Assembly (NCBI GenBank): GCA_900184925.1
Contig: FXYJ02000001.1
Span: 434,001-498,000 of the forward strand
DNA length: 64,000 nucleotides
Source: Ruminococcaceae bacterium HV4-5-B5C
GTDB lineage: Bacteria; Bacillota; Clostridia; Oscillospirales; Acutalibacteraceae
Direction: 5' to 3'
This document shows, one piece after another, positions 62,313-64,000 of the stretch. The position numbers and the translations under genes are program-made. The notes beneath the pieces are model-generated. The model saw only the letters and a list, made by a program, of their open reading frames with translations, searched no databases and was not told where the DNA came from. Position 1 is the stretch's first letter. Each line of letters begins with the position of its first letter.

Positions 62313-62313
62313 A

Positions 62314-62352
62314 AACAGGCACCGGCCATATGGCCGGTGCCTGCGCTGTTTT
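62314..62352. terminator. Bidirectional terminator between the exonuclease gene and nth
   Basis: CAGGCACCGGCC, ATAT, GGCCGGTGCCTG (12-pair perfect), with TTTTT on the minus-strand side and GTTTT on the plus side. Confidence 0.88.
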
Positions 62353-62364
62353 AACGGGGGTGAA

Positions 62365-63003
62365 TCATTTTTCCGCTTTTCCTGCGGATTTGCAGAATCC
62401 CTTCATGCAGCATTCATCGCATTTGGGGCTGCGCGCGGTACAGACGGCGCGCCCGTGAAGGACGAGCCGATGGCAGAAGCGGTTCGATTCCTGGGGCGGC
62501 AGCACAGCACGGAGCTGCTTCTCCACTTTGCCGGGGTCTTTTCCCTCGCTCAGCCCGATTCTTCCGCAGATGCGGATGCAGTGGGTGTCCGTGACGACGG
62601 CGGGCTTTCCGTAAATGTCGCCGACGACGAGGTTCGCCGTCTTGCGTCCCACTCCCGGCAGCGTCGTGAGAACTTCAATGGTGTCCGGCACGACGCCGCC
62701 GAAGTCCGACTTCAGTTTTCGGCACATGGCGAGGATATCCCGCGCCTTCGTCTTGTACAGGCCGCAGGAATGGATATAGGTTTCGATTTCCTCCTGTGTG
62801 CCCGCACAGAAGTCATCGAGATTTTGAAAACGGGCGAACAGCCCCGGTGTCACAAGATTGACCCGCGCGTCCGTGCACTGCGCGGAAAGCCTCGTGGCAA
62901 TCAGCAGCTGGAGCGGGTCGCGGTAGACCAGCGAGCAGGCGGCATCGGGGTATTCCTTTTTCAGTGCCTGTACTGCCAGAAGGGCACGCTGTTTCTTTGT
63001 CAT
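62365..63003 (-). CDS. nth: Endonuclease III
   Basis: 212 residues. HhH LPGVGRKTANLVV with the catalytic Lys, VTDTHCIR with the catalytic Asp, and an iron-sulphur cluster motif C-x6-C-x2-C-x5-C near the C terminus (CTARSPKCDECCMKGFC). Removes oxidised pyrimidines. AAAGGA before ATG 63003; a longer frame upstream is a shadow. Confidence 0.96.
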   Translation of the reverse strand: MTKKQRALLAVQALKKEYPDAACSLVYRDPLQLLIATRLSAQCTDARVNLVTPGLFARFQNLDDFCAGTQEEIETYIHSCGLYKTKARDILAMCRKLKSDFGGVVPDTIEVLTTLPGVGRKTANLVVGDIYGKPAVVTDTHCIRICGRIGLSEGKDPGKVEKQLRAVLPPQESNRFCHRLVLHGRAVCTARSPKCDECCMKGFCKSAGKAEK

Positions 63004-63123
63004 GAGGTAATTTTCCTTTCCCGCCGGCTGATGAAGTGCCGCAGTTTCCTTTATTTTATTACAAATTCCGCCGAAGCACAAGTGCGGGCGCGGGACCTTT
63101 TTTTGCATAATCGACGCGAAACG

Positions 63124-63152
63124 TTGCACATTTTGGGCCCTGAGGTTATAAT
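63124..63152 (+). promoter_or_regulatory. Promoter of glyA
   Basis: TTGCAC, 17 bases, TATAAT, 33 bases before the start. Confidence 0.85.
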
Positions 63153-63185
63153 AAAACAAATACGATCGGGAAAGGGATTGAAAGC

Positions 63186-64000
63186 ATGTACAGTGATATG
63201 ATGGATACCGTCGGCTTCGTTTCCAAAGCAGACCCGGATGTTGGGGCGGCAATGGAAAAGGAACTGGAGCGTCAGCGCGATAACCTGGAACTGATTGCTT
63301 CCGAGAACATTGTTTCCCCCGCCGTCATGGCGGCCATGGGCAGCGTTCTCACCAATAAGTACGCCGAAGGATACCCGGGGAAGCGGTATTACGGCGGGTG
63401 CCAGTATGTCGACATCGTCGAAGAAATCGCCCGCAAACGCGCCTGTGAGCTCTTCGGCGCGGAACACGCCAACGTTCAGCCGCATTCCGGCGCACAGGCC
63501 AACACCGCGGTCTACTTTGCCCTTCTGGAGCCCGGCGACACCGTGATGGGCATGAGCCTCGCGGAAGGCGGCCATCTGACCCACGGCTCCCCGGTGAACA
63601 TTTCCGGCAAGTATTTCAATTTCGTTCCCTACGGCGTCAGCCCGGAAACGGGCCGCATCGATTACGACAAGGTTTATGAAACCGCGATGCAGGTCAAACC
63701 GAAGCTGATCGTTTCCGGCGCGAGTGCCTATCCACGCGTCATTGACTTCAAACGTTTCCGCGAAATCTGCGACGCGTGCGGTGCGCTGATGATGGTGGAC
63801 ATGGCTCACATCGCCGGTCTCGTTGCCTCCGGAGATCATCCGAACCCGGTCGAGTATGCCGACATTGTTACAACAACCACCCACAAAACGCTCCGCGGTC
63901 CCCGCGGCGGTCTGATTCTCTGCAGGGAACAGTATGCAAAAGCCATTGACAAGGCAATTTTCCCCGGCACGCAGGGCGGCCCGCTGATGCATGTTGTCGC
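63186..64000 (+). CDS. glyA: Serine hydroxymethyltransferase, N-terminal part (runs off the window)
   Basis: 271 codons are present and the frame stays open at the right edge. [73 protein letters not shown] and the PLP-lysine site [16 protein letters not shown] are all present. It converts serine and THF to glycine and methylene-THF. GGGAAAGG before the ATG. Confidence 0.97.
   Translation, partial: MYSDMMDTVGFVSKADPDVGAAMEKELERQRDNLELIASENIVSPAVMAAMGSVLTNKYAEGYPGKRYYGGCQYVDIVEEIARKRACELFGAEHANVQPHSGAQANTAVYFALLEPGDTVMGMSLAEGGHLTHGSPVNISGKYFNFVPYGVSPETGRIDYDKVYETAMQVKPKLIVSGASAYPRVIDFKRFREICDACGALMMVDMAHIAGLVASGDHPNPVEYADIVTTTTHKTLRGPRGGLILCREQYAKAIDKAIFPGTQGGPLMHVV

Noticed and set aside
1-64000. 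CRISPR array, rRNA operon, insertion sequence or prophage
   Set aside because: No regularly spaced repeats, no rRNA-like blocks, and no transposase, integrase or phage structural motifs were seen on either strand.

Overview
The window looks like the chromosome of a moderately GC-rich, endospore-forming anaerobic Clostridia member (Firmicutes). An Oscillospirales-type organism such as the Ethanoligenens/Caproiciproducens/Clostridium leptum relatives is my inference. The evidence is pyruvate formate-lyase, FabK-type fatty acid synthesis, SpoVM, SpoIVA and a SPOCS/LysM protein, DnaD/DnaI helicase loading, and a classic yicC-remA-gmk-rpoZ-priA-def-fmt-rsmB-rlmN-prpC-prkC-rsgA-thiN-spoVM gene order. 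I see no rRNA, CRISPR array, insertion sequence or integrase.

Layout. 1-3.7 kb: the 3' end of pflB, a DUF421 membrane protein and malQ, which appears to start at an ATT codon. 3.9-16.6 kb: a glycosylation island. It encodes a near-complete CMP-legionaminic-acid-type pathway (LegB, LegC, PtmE-like, LegH/NeuD, LegI/NeuB, LegG/NeuC, LegF/NeuA), a Maf/DUF115 glycosyltransferase, a GT2-TPR glycosyltransferase, two small unknown acidic proteins and two DUF4183-type proteins. There are no flagellar genes. A sigma-K-like promoter precedes one DUF4183 gene, so a spore-surface nonulosonate glycosylation system is the leading hypothesis. 16.8-30.8 kb: tRNA-Trp and the conserved housekeeping run ending in a 23-codon spoVM. 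30.9-34.1 kb: a SPOCS/LysM gene and spoIVA behind a sigma-E-like promoter. 34.1-36.4 kb: a visibly AT-richer islet with an APH-like kinase, a truncated T-box-like element and a GNAT acetyltransferase behind a transcription-attenuator leader, lying against the 3' end of tRNA-Leu(CAG). 36.6-40.9 kb: a minus-strand carbohydrate operon (GH130 enzyme, sugar nucleotidyltransferase, GT4, alpha/alpha-barrel-like protein).

41.1-41.75 kb is an AT-rich stretch without a convincing gene, followed by the full FASII/acetyl-CoA carboxylase operon fabH-fabK-fabD-fabG-fabF-accB-fabZ-accC-accD-accA, which has no acpP. 50.8-64 kb holds ordinary housekeeping genes: an HD-domain protein, rpsF-ssb-rpsR, galU, a zinc-finger membrane protein, prfB without its programmed frameshift, dnaD-dnaI, tRNA-Gly(GCC), a CofE-like protein, typA, an exonuclease with a zinc ribbon, nth, and the 5' part of glyA running off the end.

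Positions and motifs were read directly from the sequence. Family names come from recognised motifs and typical neighbourhoods; no database search was run. Most starts were chosen by ribosome-binding-site spacing and typical N-termini.
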